The notes under the pieces are model-generated. The model made no database searches. It was not told the origin of the DNA and worked only from the letters and a program-made list of their open reading frames with translations. Positions 5,736 to 11,989 of a stretch of DNA of 11,989 bases are shown in pieces. Origin of the DNA: Syntrophaceae bacterium UBA5744 (lineage in GTDB: Bacteria; Desulfobacterota; Syntrophia; Syntrophales; UBA2192); NCBI GenBank assembly GCA_002419215.1, contig DIFQ01000019.1, positions 1 through 11,989 on the forward strand, written 5' to 3'. Made by a program: the position numbers and the translations under genes. Numbering within the stretch: position 1 is the stretch's first letter; every line of letters begins with the position of its first letter.

Positions 5736-7433
5736 ATGAAGTACGATCCTGCCGTGATCAGCTACTTTTTCCAGCGCGAGAGCACGAAGCGCAACGTCCG
5801 CCAGCTCGTCAAGTTTCTTCTCGTCCTGTCGGCCATGGTGGCCGTCTACAGCATCCTCTTCCATTTCATCATGGCCGCCGAGGGGCAGCACCACACGTGG
5901 CTCACCGGCGCTTACTGGACCCTCACGGTCATGTCGACCCTGGGGTTCGGAGACATCACCTTCCGGACCGATCTGGGCAGGGCCTTTTCCATCGTGGTGC
6001 TGCTCTCCGGGATGGTCTTCCTGCTCACCCTGCTGCCCTTCATGTTCATCAAGTTCTTCTACGCTCCCTGGATCGAGGCCGAGTCGCGCAAGCGGGCGCC
6101 CCGCGAGCTTCCGCCGGACACCCGCGGCCACGTGATCCTCACCGGCTACGACCCGGTCACGATGGCCCTCATCAAGAAGCTCGACGACCACAAGATCGAC
6201 TACATCCTCATCGAGAGCGATTTCAAGCGCGCCCTGGATCTCTACGACATGGGGGTCAAGGTGGCCGTGGGGGACATCGACGACCCGGACACCTACCGCA
6301 GGCTGCGCGTCGATCAGGCCGCGCTCGTGGTCGCCACCAACCGCGACGAGATCAACACGAACGTCGCCTTCACCGTACGGGAGCTCAGCGAGCGGGTCCC
6401 CATTCTCACCACCGCCGATTCGCCCTATTCCGAGGACATCCTGCAGATGGCGGGCAGCACGAGGGTGCTGCTGCTCTACGATATCCTGGGACGGTCCCTG
6501 GCGGCGTGGACCGTGGGAGGCGACTGCCGCGCCAACATCATCAGCCGTTTCGACGAACTCATCATCGCTGAGTTCGCCGCCATGGGCACCCCCCTGGTCG
6601 GCAAGACGCTGGCCGAGAGCAGTCTTCGGGAGAAATTCGGGGTCAACGTCGTGGGCATCTGGGACCGGGGCCGCTTCTCCATTCCCCATGCCGACACCCG
6701 GATCGAGCGGACCACCGTGCTCGTGCTGGCGGGCTCCGAGGAGAACCTCGCGGCCTACGACGAGATCTATTCCTTTTACCACCTCTGCAAGCTGGCCCAG
6801 GACCCGATCCTGATCGTGGGCAGCGGCCGCGTCGGCGACACCATCGCCCAAAAATTCAAGGAGCGCGAAAGCCCCTACCTTGTGATCGAGAAGAACCCGA
6901 AGAGGCTGCAGGACGAAAAGCACTACGTCGTCGGGGATGCCGCCGACATCCGCACGCTGCAGCGGGCCTGGATCGAGAAGGCCCCCGCGGCCCTGGTCAC
7001 CACCCACGACGACGCCACGAACATCTACCTGACCAAGTACCTCCGGAGCCTGCGGCCGGACATGCAGATTCTCAGCCGCGCCAACCTGGAGCGCAACGTC
7101 TCGACGCTGCACCGCGCCGGGGCCGACTTCGTCATGTCGCTGGCCACCCTGGGGGCCGACGCCATCTACAACTACCTGATCAACGAGGACACGTCGATGC
7201 TGGCCGAGGGGCTCAACATCTTCCGCCTCAAGGCGCCGGAATCGCTCGTCGGAAAGAACCTGGCCGGCTCGAGGATCCGCGAGGTGGCGGACTGTTCCGT
7301 CGTCGCGATCCGGGACGACGGCGCCATGACGGTCAATCCCGATCCGCAGACGCCGATCCGGAAGGGCGCCGAGCTGATCCTGATCGGCACCGACGAGGGG
7401 GAGCAGAGATTCCTGCAGGCCTTCGAGGCCTGA
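5736..7433 (+). CDS. Potassium channel protein with two RCK (TrkA) modules
   Basis: This 565-residue inner-membrane protein has a two-TM K+ channel pore followed by two tandem RCK units. TM1 is about 25-47, the pore helix and selectivity filter are at 58-73 with TLGFGD at 68-73, and TM2 is about 84-107. RCK-N1 (about 131-260) and RCK-C1 (about 272-345) are followed by RCK-N2 (357-475), with the nucleotide-binding GSGRVG at 362-367 and an acidic Glu385 after the second strand, and RCK-C2 (about 486-565). RCK-N1 has GYDPVT where the glycine motif should be, so it may not bind NAD in the usual way. A tandem RCK pair on one chain resembles GsuK-type channels of deltaproteobacteria. ATG 5736 was chosen for GAGGGAG (5722-5728) at 7-nt spacing. 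Transcribed alone or with the downstream Fe-S gene (52-bp gap). Confidence 0.9.
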   Translation: MKYDPAVISYFFQRESTKRNVRQLVKFLLVLSAMVAVYSILFHFIMAAEGQHHTWLTGAYWTLTVMSTLGFGDITFRTDLGRAFSIVVLLSGMVFLLTLLPFMFIKFFYAPWIEAESRKRAPRELPPDTRGHVILTGYDPVTMALIKKLDDHKIDYILIESDFKRALDLYDMGVKVAVGDIDDPDTYRRLRVDQAALVVATNRDEINTNVAFTVRELSERVPILTTADSPYSEDILQMAGSTRVLLLYDILGRSLAAWTVGGDCRANIISRFDELIIAEFAAMGTPLVGKTLAESSLREKFGVNVVGIWDRGRFSIPHADTRIERTTVLVLAGSEENLAAYDEIYSFYHLCKLAQDPILIVGSGRVGDTIAQKFKERESPYLVIEKNPKRLQDEKHYVVGDAADIRTLQRAWIEKAPAALVTTHDDATNIYLTKYLRSLRPDMQILSRANLERNVSTLHRAGADFVMSLATLGADAIYNYLINEDTSMLAEGLNIFRLKAPESLVGKNLAGSRIREVADCSVVAIRDDGAMTVNPDPQTPIRKGAELILIGTDEGEQRFLQAFEA

Positions 7434-7485
7434 ACCCCTACCTGATGATTCATGCAACGGATCGATCGATGAGGAGAGTATTCTG

Positions 7486-8769
7486 ATGGGACATTTGGCC
7501 GGAAAAGAATTTCTTTATCGCAAACTGGGCAAGAAGATAGACGGCCTGACGGTGCGGGTGCCATGGAACGAGAAGTTCCACGCGATCCTGAAAGAACTGT
7601 ACACCGCGGATGAAGCGGATCTGATTGTCAGGATGCCCTACCGGATGTCCAGCTTCAACCGGATTCGGAAAATCACCCGGATCGAGGAAACGAAGCTGCA
7701 AAAGCTCCTGGAGGGGATGTGCGCCAAGGGGCTCATGATGGACGTGAATATCCGGGGCAAATATTTTTATACGCCCTCGCCCTTTGCGATCGGCGTTTTC
7801 GAGTTCACGATGATGCGCACCGGCGGCAATCTGAATACGAGGGAATGGGCAAGGATGTTTCACGATTACATGGGCGACTTCCTGGCCGCCAACGATCCCA
7901 AGGGGGGGAAAGTATCCATTCTGAGAGCCCTGCCGCACGAGGGCACGGTCGCCGAGGGTGATTTTGTCGAAGTGCTGGATTATGAAAAGGCGTCCCGGCT
8001 TGCCGAGAGTGCAAATCGTTTTTCCCTGGGACTTTGTTCCTGCCGCCACGAAAAATATCACCTCGGGGAAAAAAAGTGCGAGACCCCGCTGGAAACATGC
8101 GCCTCCTTCGATTTCGGGGCGGATTATCTGATCCGCAACAGGCTGGCCAGGGAGGTTTCCAAGACCGAGATGCTCGAGCACCTGGCGCGCTCCAGGGAAT
8201 CAGGCCTCGTCCTGAGCGCCGATAACGTGAAGAAAAATATTTCCGCGATATGCTCCTGCTGCGGCTGCTGCTGCAACGTTCTCCTGGGTATCAGCAAGCT
8301 CGGCTATAACGGAATCCTGGTTACATCCAACTTCATTGCCCACGCGGACACGGCAAGCTGCATCGGCTGCGGAAAATGCGCGAAAGCCTGTCCCATTGAC
8401 GCCATCCGATTGCTGCCGGTGGATGACCCGGGCGCGAAGATCAAGAAGAAAGCAAACGTGGATGTCAAGGCGTGCCTGGGCTGCGGCGTGTGCGTACTGC
8501 AGTGCACGAAGACACAGGCACTGAAACTGGTAAAAAGGGAAAAGCGGGTGCTGCACCCCGAATCCACGTTTGAAAGGGTCATCCTGCAGTGCCTGGAAAA
8601 AGGCACGCTGCAAAATCAGTTGTTTGACGATCCCCGGAGCATCACGCATGGCGTGATGCGCGGCATCGTGGGCGGTTTCCTGCAACTGCCGCCGGTGAAG
8701 AAAGCCCTGATGAGCGACACGCTGCGCTCGACGTTCTTGAATGCCCTCATCGGCGGGGTGAAAAAGTAG
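7486..8769 (+). CDS. Winged-helix multi-[4Fe-4S] protein
   Basis: This 427-residue soluble protein has an N-terminal winged-helix-like region (about 30-110), a central Cys-rich domain and two C-terminal ferredoxin motifs. The central part has CSCRHE (184-189), Cys198 and Cys205 in the pattern C-(x6)-C, and the cluster CSCCGCCC at 256-263. The ferredoxin motifs are CIGCGKCAKACP (292-303) and CLGCGVCVLQC (330-340), each able to hold a [4Fe-4S] cluster. The combination is recurrent in anaerobic bacteria, but its reaction is not established as far as I know; electron transfer or redox sensing is inference. The start is supported by GAGGAGAG (7471-7478) 7 nt before ATG. No membrane segment is present. 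A broken small membrane gene follows at 8821. Confidence 0.82.
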   Translation: MGHLAGKEFLYRKLGKKIDGLTVRVPWNEKFHAILKELYTADEADLIVRMPYRMSSFNRIRKITRIEETKLQKLLEGMCAKGLMMDVNIRGKYFYTPSPFAIGVFEFTMMRTGGNLNTREWARMFHDYMGDFLAANDPKGGKVSILRALPHEGTVAEGDFVEVLDYEKASRLAESANRFSLGLCSCRHEKYHLGEKKCETPLETCASFDFGADYLIRNRLAREVSKTEMLEHLARSRESGLVLSADNVKKNISAICSCCGCCCNVLLGISKLGYNGILVTSNFIAHADTASCIGCGKCAKACPIDAIRLLPVDDPGAKIKKKANVDVKACLGCGVCVLQCTKTQALKLVKREKRVLHPESTFERVILQCLEKGTLQNQLFDDPRSITHGVMRGIVGGFLQLPPVKKALMSDTLRSTFLNALIGGVKK

Positions 8770-8820
8770 GGGTTGAACCATCCCGGACCCCCTCGAAGCA
8801 TCAAGGCAGGAGGGAACGAA

Positions 8821-8945
8821 ATGAAAAAATCCTGAAACACGGACTGATCGTCATCGGCGCCGTCGTTCTCCTGCCGGCGGCATTTTACTTCCTGTTCCCG
8901 GAAACGGCAAAGGCCTGCAGGAGCTTCCTCAACGAGAGGAGATGA
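8821..8945 (+). pseudogene. Small membrane peptide, frameshifted in an A6 run
   Basis: A strong ribosome binding site (AGGAGGG, 8808-8814) precedes ATG 8821, but that frame reads only Met-Lys-Lys-Ser before TGA at 8833-8835. A shift of -1 within the six A residues (8824-8829), or one extra A, gives an uninterrupted 42-residue peptide, MKKILKHGLIVIGAVVLLPA onward, ending Asn-Glu-Arg-Arg at TGA 8943-8945. It has a basic N-terminus and one hydrophobic helix (about 8-29) with a short charged tail containing one Cys, so it would be a single-pass membrane peptide. This could be a sequencing or assembly error in a homopolymer, a real null allele, or expression by slippage. The intact RBS and coherent shifted frame argue that a gene is or was here. 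The family is not recognised. Confidence 0.55.
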
Positions 8946-8983
8946 ATGTTCCCTGTAAGGGTCAGTCGCTTCTCATTATCTCC

Positions 8984-9012
8984 TTGACTGCCTCCGTAAA
9001 TTAGAGCATGAT
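8984..9012 (+). promoter_or_regulatory. Candidate promoter of the envelope cluster
   Basis: TTGACT (8984-8989), 17 bp, then CATGAT (9007-9012). Base composition falls here compared with the neighbouring genes, as expected around a promoter. It would give a leader of about 160 nt before the first gene of the cluster at 9180. Confidence 0.4.
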
Positions 9013-9179
9013 TCTTAATCAACTGCAGTCCAGTCAAACCGAACACATCACTCTTAACCTTCTGCAATGCTGTATCTCATGAAATTACCTGAAGGCGCCC
9101 CGCGACATTTCCTGGGGATGAAGCGTTCCCTGCAGGCCACATTGACGGATGTGAAAGCCGGAAAACGGAGGATAACGAC

Positions 9180-10004
9180 ATGAACATCGGTGATCTTCTC
9201 GGAGCCATGGTGCAAACGGGGATGTCGCCCTCTTCGAGCGACCGGATGCGCAATTCGCTGGGGGGAGGCAATGTCATGGACAGCCTGGCAGGCATGCTGG
9301 GAGGATTGTCGCAAAAGGGCGGCGGCGGCCTTGCGGATGCGCTTTCAGGCATGCTGGGTCAGTCTGCGCAAGGCGGAGGAGGGATTGCCGACGTGCTTTC
9401 AGGCATGCTGGGCGACGCCGGACGCGCGGTCGGCGGGAAGCAGAACCTCGCGCTGGGCGGCCTGGGGGCGCTCGTCGGCGCCCTGCTGGGAGGAGGCGGA
9501 AAATCCGTGGGCGGGGCCGTGGGAGGCGGCTTGATGGCCCTTCTCGGAGCCATGGCTTTCAATGCCCTGAAGGGAAGCGGTGAATCAAAACCCCAAATTC
9601 CGCTTGGTCTGCTGGAACCGCAGACCGATGCGGAGAAGACCGAGCTGGAACAGAATTCAGAGCTCATCCTGAGGGCCATGATCAATGCCACCAAGGCGGA
9701 CGGCCAGATCGACGAAAGCGAAATCAACCGCATCACGGGAAAGCTCGAGGCAATCGGCGCCGATGCGGATGCCCGGCGATACCTGGTGACTCGGATACAG
9801 CAGCCGATGGAGACGGAAGGGCTGATCGCCGCCGCCCAGGGAAAGCCGGAACTCGCGGCACAGATCTACGGGGCCACGCTGCTGGCAATCGAAGTGGATA
9901 CTCCGGCGGAGAGAGACTATCTGGATCAGCTGGCCGCCGGGATGGGTCTGTCCCCCCAGGTCACGGCGCGCATCCGGGAACTGGTCGGGTTGCAGACGGC
10001 ATGA
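9180..10004 (+). CDS. DUF533/TerB-like protein with Gly-rich N-terminal repeats
   Basis: This 274-residue protein has two parts. Residues 1-135 are rich in Gly, Leu, Ala and Met, with three imperfect repeats of 17-19 residues (about 34-50, 51-68, 69-86) built on L-(A/S)-GMLG plus a Gly run, then a Gly/Leu/Ala stretch (about 90-132) that could associate with membrane. Residues about 148-274 match DUF533, a TerB-like all-helical domain of YebE-type inner-membrane proteins, with acidic KADGQIDESE (172-181) and EVDTPAERDY (238-247) that resemble TerB metal-binding helices. No signal peptide is present. The start has CGGAGG at 9166-9171 with 8-nt spacing. It is the first of four closely spaced genes (gaps 45, 18 and 76 bp) that otherwise encode envelope proteins. 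Function is unknown; an envelope-stress role is inference. Confidence 0.82.
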   Translation: MNIGDLLGAMVQTGMSPSSSDRMRNSLGGGNVMDSLAGMLGGLSQKGGGGLADALSGMLGQSAQGGGGIADVLSGMLGDAGRAVGGKQNLALGGLGALVGALLGGGGKSVGGAVGGGLMALLGAMAFNALKGSGESKPQIPLGLLEPQTDAEKTELEQNSELILRAMINATKADGQIDESEINRITGKLEAIGADADARRYLVTRIQQPMETEGLIAAAQGKPELAAQIYGATLLAIEVDTPAERDYLDQLAAGMGLSPQVTARIRELVGLQTA

Positions 10005-10049
10005 ACAACCGCAGGAAGGGTTACGAACCGAAAAAGGAGGGCCGGAGAC

Positions 10050-10259
10050 ATGGCAGATGAAGAGAAGCGAGAGGGCGCGGGTGCCGATGCGTGGGATGCC
10101 ACGCAGTGGCATGTCGTGGAAAAGGGTGAAACGTTGTCGAAGATATCCAAAAAGTATTACGGCGACCCCAACCTGTACATGAAGATTTTCGAGGCGAACA
10201 AGGACATCCTCAAGAATCCCGATCTGATCAAGATCGGTCAAAAATTACGCATTCCCTGA
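10050..10259 (+). CDS. Small stand-alone LysM domain protein, 69 aa
   Basis: After a charged 18-residue N-terminus the whole protein is one LysM domain (about 19-69): WHVVEKGETLSKISKKYYGD, then a segment ending NPDLIKIGQKLRIP. LysM usually binds GlcNAc-containing glycans such as peptidoglycan. The sequence is most like the C-terminal LysM of E. coli Kbp (YgaU), which joins a BON domain to LysM and binds K+; here the BON part is absent. No signal peptide is visible, so either it is cytoplasmic, as Kbp appears to be, or it is exported some other way. AAGGAGG lies at 10034-10040 before ATG 10050. It ends 18 bp before the lipoprotein gene, so co-translation in one operon is likely. Confidence 0.85.
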   Translation: MADEEKREGAGADAWDATQWHVVEKGETLSKISKKYYGDPNLYMKIFEANKDILKNPDLIKIGQKLRIP

Positions 10260-10277
10260 TCAAAAGGAGGAAAAGAG

Positions 10278-10886
10278 ATGAAGTCGAAGAAATACTGGGT
10301 GCCCGTTCTGCTCGTGGCCTTTGGCCTGCTTGTCGTTTCCTGCGGCTCGGCCAACAAGGAAGCGGCAACCGCGGCGATCAAGGCGGCCGAGGAATCGTGG
10401 AACGCAGCCAAGGGCGAGGTGGTGAAGTACATCCCCGACCAGGCCAAGGGCGTGGAAGACGCGATCAAGGGCGCGAAGGAGAACTTTGACAAGGGCAACT
10501 TCGATGCGGCCCTCGCTGCGGCCAAGGCCATCCCCGACAAGGTGAAAGGGCTGGCAGCAGCCGCTTCAGCCAAGAAGGCAGAGCTGGCAAAGAGCTGGGA
10601 AGAGATGAGCGGCGGCATGCCCAGGATGCTCGATGCGATCAAGAGCAGGCTCGACATCCTCTCGCAGAGCAAGAAGCTGCCCGAGAACCTGGACAAGGCG
10701 AAGCTCGAAGGCGCCAGGGGCGGCTACGAGGCGGCGGCCAAGATGTGGGACGACGCGAAGGCAGCCTTCTCCGGGGGCAACGTGGCCGACGCGATGGCCA
10801 AGGCGAAGACCGTGAAGGAGAAGGCCGTCGAAGTGATGACGACCCTCGGCATGCAGGTCCCGGCAGCGGCCGCAACCAAAGGCTGA
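10278..10886 (+). CDS. Helical lipoprotein with an internal duplication
   Basis: This 202-residue protein has a lipoprotein signal peptide, with a KSKK n-region, a hydrophobic core (6-20) and lipobox VVSC with Cys22 as the lipidated residue. Gly-Ser follows, with no Asp at +2, so outer-membrane sorting is expected. The mature part is Ala/Lys/Glu-rich and almost certainly all helical. A GN-x-x-x-A-x-A-x-A-K-x-x-x-x-K pattern occurs twice (about 75-93 and 175-193), after similar segments, suggesting a duplicated helical-hairpin (TPR-like) unit. No Pfam family is recognised with confidence. AAAGGAGG just before ATG 10278 fixes the start. Lying between a LysM and an OmpA-like protein, it probably works at the periplasmic face of the outer membrane; this is inference from context. 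Confidence 0.8.
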   Translation: MKSKKYWVPVLLVAFGLLVVSCGSANKEAATAAIKAAEESWNAAKGEVVKYIPDQAKGVEDAIKGAKENFDKGNFDAALAAAKAIPDKVKGLAAAASAKKAELAKSWEEMSGGMPRMLDAIKSRLDILSQSKKLPENLDKAKLEGARGGYEAAAKMWDDAKAAFSGGNVADAMAKAKTVKEKAVEVMTTLGMQVPAAAATKG

Positions 10887-10962
10887 GCCAAGACAACAGG
10901 AAATAGAGCCGGCAGGGTAATAAGAACGAAACGGGCTGATGAAGAAAAAGGAGGGAATCCAA

Positions 10963-11640
10963 ATGTCTGATTTTCATTCGCACAGAAACGTCTTTCTGTC
11001 AAAGCTGACCTCGCGCCGCGGACAGGGCAACGCGGCATTTCTGGTCGTGATGGTGTGCATCATCATCCTGGTCTTCCTGCAGGTCCGGTACTGTGCACCC
11101 ACGCCTCCACCTCCGGCAGCGCCCGTGAAGGCGGCCGAAAAGGCGGTCTCCGACGCGGCCAAGGCCATCATGGACAAACTCGGCAAATTCCTGGCGGTCA
11201 AACTGCCGAACGGTGTGGAGCTCAAAGTTCCGGAGTTCGGCGTCGAGAAAAAACTGATCGCCTTCATCGAAGACAAGGGCAAGCCCGTCGACAAGACGAC
11301 CTGGTTCAGCTTTGATCGCCTGGACTTCGAAACGGGAAGCGCAACCCTGAAACCATCCTCGGCGGAGCAGCTGAAGAACATCGCGGAGATCATGAAAGCC
11401 TACCCGAAAGTGAAAATGAAAATCGGGGGGTACACGGACAACGTGGGCAATGCAGACGCCAATCTCAAGCTCTCCCAGAAACGGGCGGAGAACACCATGC
11501 AGGAGATTGTCAAATTGGGCGTCGATGCCAAGAGGCTGGAAGCCGAAGGGTACGGAGTGAAACATCCGGTGGCCGACAACTCTACGGAAGAGGGACGTGC
11601 GAAGAACCGGAGAATCGATCTCAGGGTAACGAGCAAGTAA
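10963..11640 (+). CDS. OmpA-family peptidoglycan-binding protein with N-terminal anchor
   Basis: This 225-residue protein has a basic N-terminus, one transmembrane segment (about 24-41), a Pro-rich linker (46-54), a helical spacer and a C-terminal OmpA-like domain (about 113-225). The OmpA signature is clear: FSFDRLDFETGSATL, GGYTDNVGNADANLKLSQKR and GRAKNRRIDLRV. Asp159 and Arg174 occupy the positions that bind diaminopimelate of peptidoglycan. The first segment is uncleaved-looking, so it is probably an inner-membrane anchor with the OmpA domain in the periplasm, as in MotB-like or YiaD-like proteins; a Cys at 44 could be confused with a lipobox but lies beyond the helix. ATG 10963 was preferred to 10939 because AAGGAGGG (10948-10955) lies 7 nt upstream. 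It is the last gene of the four-gene envelope cluster. Confidence 0.88.
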   Translation: MSDFHSHRNVFLSKLTSRRGQGNAAFLVVMVCIIILVFLQVRYCAPTPPPPAAPVKAAEKAVSDAAKAIMDKLGKFLAVKLPNGVELKVPEFGVEKKLIAFIEDKGKPVDKTTWFSFDRLDFETGSATLKPSSAEQLKNIAEIMKAYPKVKMKIGGYTDNVGNADANLKLSQKRAENTMQEIVKLGVDAKRLEAEGYGVKHPVADNSTEEGRAKNRRIDLRVTSK

Positions 11641-11700
11641 GGGAAGCATTCGCTTCGCGGGCGATGGCCGGGTTGGCGTTGCCTGTGCTGAATTCAGGGG

Positions 11701-11732
11701 GTCTGCCGGACGCGACAGCTCGTCCGGCAGAC
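11701..11732. terminator. Strong GC-rich hairpin after the envelope cluster
   Basis: GTCTGCCGGAC (11701-11711) pairs perfectly with GTCCGGCAGAC (11722-11732) across a 10-nt loop, 60 bp after the OmpA stop. No T-run follows on either strand, so it is not a canonical intrinsic terminator. It may protect the 3' end of the mRNA or act with Rho. Confidence 0.45.
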
Positions 11733-11736
11733 TGCA

Positions 11737-11755
11737 CCCCCGGTCCCTCATCCCT
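11737..11755. repeat. C-rich 19-nt repeat, copy 2
   Basis: This is the second copy of the string at 1307-1325, with one substitution (A for G at 11750). It follows the GC-rich hairpin directly. Confidence 0.4.
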
Positions 11756-11789
11756 GGCTGTTGCCCCGCTCTGACACTGCGAGCAACAG

Positions 11790-11809
11790 ACCCCGTCTGG
11801 GGACGGGGT
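11790..11809. other. Short GC-rich hairpin
   Basis: ACCCCGTC (11790-11797) pairs with GACGGGGT (11802-11809) over a TGGG tetraloop. Only TT follows on the plus strand. It may be part of the transcript end of the envelope cluster. Confidence 0.4.
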
Positions 11810-11836
11810 TATCGATCAAATAAACAGCATCGATCC

Positions 11837-11911
11837 GTCATTGCGAGGAGCGTCAGCGACGAAGCAATCTATACGAATTCATTGAGATTGCTTCGCTTCG
11901 CTCGCAATGAC
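11837..11911. repeat. REP/MITE-like palindromic element
   Basis: The ends are an exact 11-bp inverted repeat, GTCATTGCGAG (11837-11847) and CTCGCAATGAC (11901-11911). Inside is a second exact inverted pair, CGAAGCAATCT (11860-11870) and AGATTGCTTCG (11885-11895), giving a long interrupted hairpin of 75 nt. Closely similar GTCATTGCGAGGAGCG palindromes occur as dispersed intergenic repeats in many bacterial genomes. No transposase gene is present here. Confidence 0.75.
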
Positions 11912-11924
11912 CATCCGAGCTGTT

Positions 11925-11952
11925 ACTCAGGAGGAACGAAGCGACGAATCTC
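11925..11952. repeat. Partial or diverged copy of the palindromic repeat
   Basis: The string containing GAGGAACGAAGCGACGAATC (11931-11950) aligns with GAGGAGCGTCAGCGACGAAGC inside the element at 11837-11911, with small gaps. It lies 14 bp beyond that element, and a matching right arm, if any, is beyond or at the window end. Confidence 0.4.
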
Positions 11953-11989
11953 TCCCAATCGAAGATTGCCACACCTGTAAATAACCAAT

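Noticed and set aside
5102..6571. 489-codon plus-strand frame
   Set aside because: It is an Arg/His-rich out-of-frame reading of the phosphatase and channel genes.
4245..7457. 1070-codon open frame on the minus strand
   Set aside because: It is opposite the phosphatase and channel genes, has the low-complexity G/D/V/H composition of a shadow frame, and shows no domain.
9067..9183. 38-codon ORF ending at the start of the DUF533 gene
   Set aside because: It overlaps the next start as TGA/ATG, but no Shine-Dalgarno precedes its ATG and the product shows nothing recognisable.
1..11989. CRISPR arrays, tRNA, rRNA, phage or transposase genes
   Set aside because: None seen. There are no regularly spaced direct repeats, no cloverleaf and no integrase or transposase motif.

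Overview
The window is GC-rich, densely coded DNA that looks like an anaerobic Gram-negative bacterium of the former Deltaproteobacteria (Desulfobacterota, perhaps Syntrophales-like). This rests on an OmpA/lipoprotein envelope cluster, a Fe-S protein with two bacterial-type [4Fe-4S] motifs, a radical SAM peptide maturase of a type known from Geobacter and relatives, and a dispersed GTCATTGCGAG palindromic repeat. The taxonomic placement is inference; there is no rRNA or marker gene to confirm it.

Layout. 1-229 (minus): the 5' end of a cut-off gene and a 44-residue ORF, two unrecognised genes in tandem. 230-548: a divergent intergenic region with several dyads, a candidate plus-strand promoter and a clear intrinsic terminator at 486-521. 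The terminator lies directly ahead of a DUF374-type lysophospholipid/lipid A acyltransferase (549-1196). 1197-1554: about 360 bp with hairpins but no convincing gene.

1555-2735 is the most interesting locus. It holds a tiny basic peptide gene with an excellent ribosome binding site, whose frame reaches TGA, then TGA again, then TAA. A two-tier hairpin with a GGUUC apical loop starts at the second TGA, as a bacterial SECIS element would. A radical SAM/SPASM maturase overlaps the end of the peptide gene. Read with selenocysteine, the peptide ends in a Cys-Phe-Ser-Sec-Lys-Lys-Sec tail. I interpret this as a selenobiotic (SbtA/SbtM, thio(seleno)oxazole) RiPP system.

2808-8769: a zinc alcohol dehydrogenase, an exported alkaline phosphatase behind a TATAAT promoter, a K+ channel with two RCK modules, and a winged-helix multi-[4Fe-4S] protein, all on plus. 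8821-8945 is a small membrane peptide gene broken, or slippage-expressed, by a one-base shift in an A6 run. 9180-11640 is a compact four-gene cluster (DUF533/TerB-like, LysM, lipoprotein, OmpA-like peptidoglycan anchor) that probably acts in the cell envelope. 11641-11989 is non-coding, with two GC-rich hairpins and a REP/MITE-like repeat.
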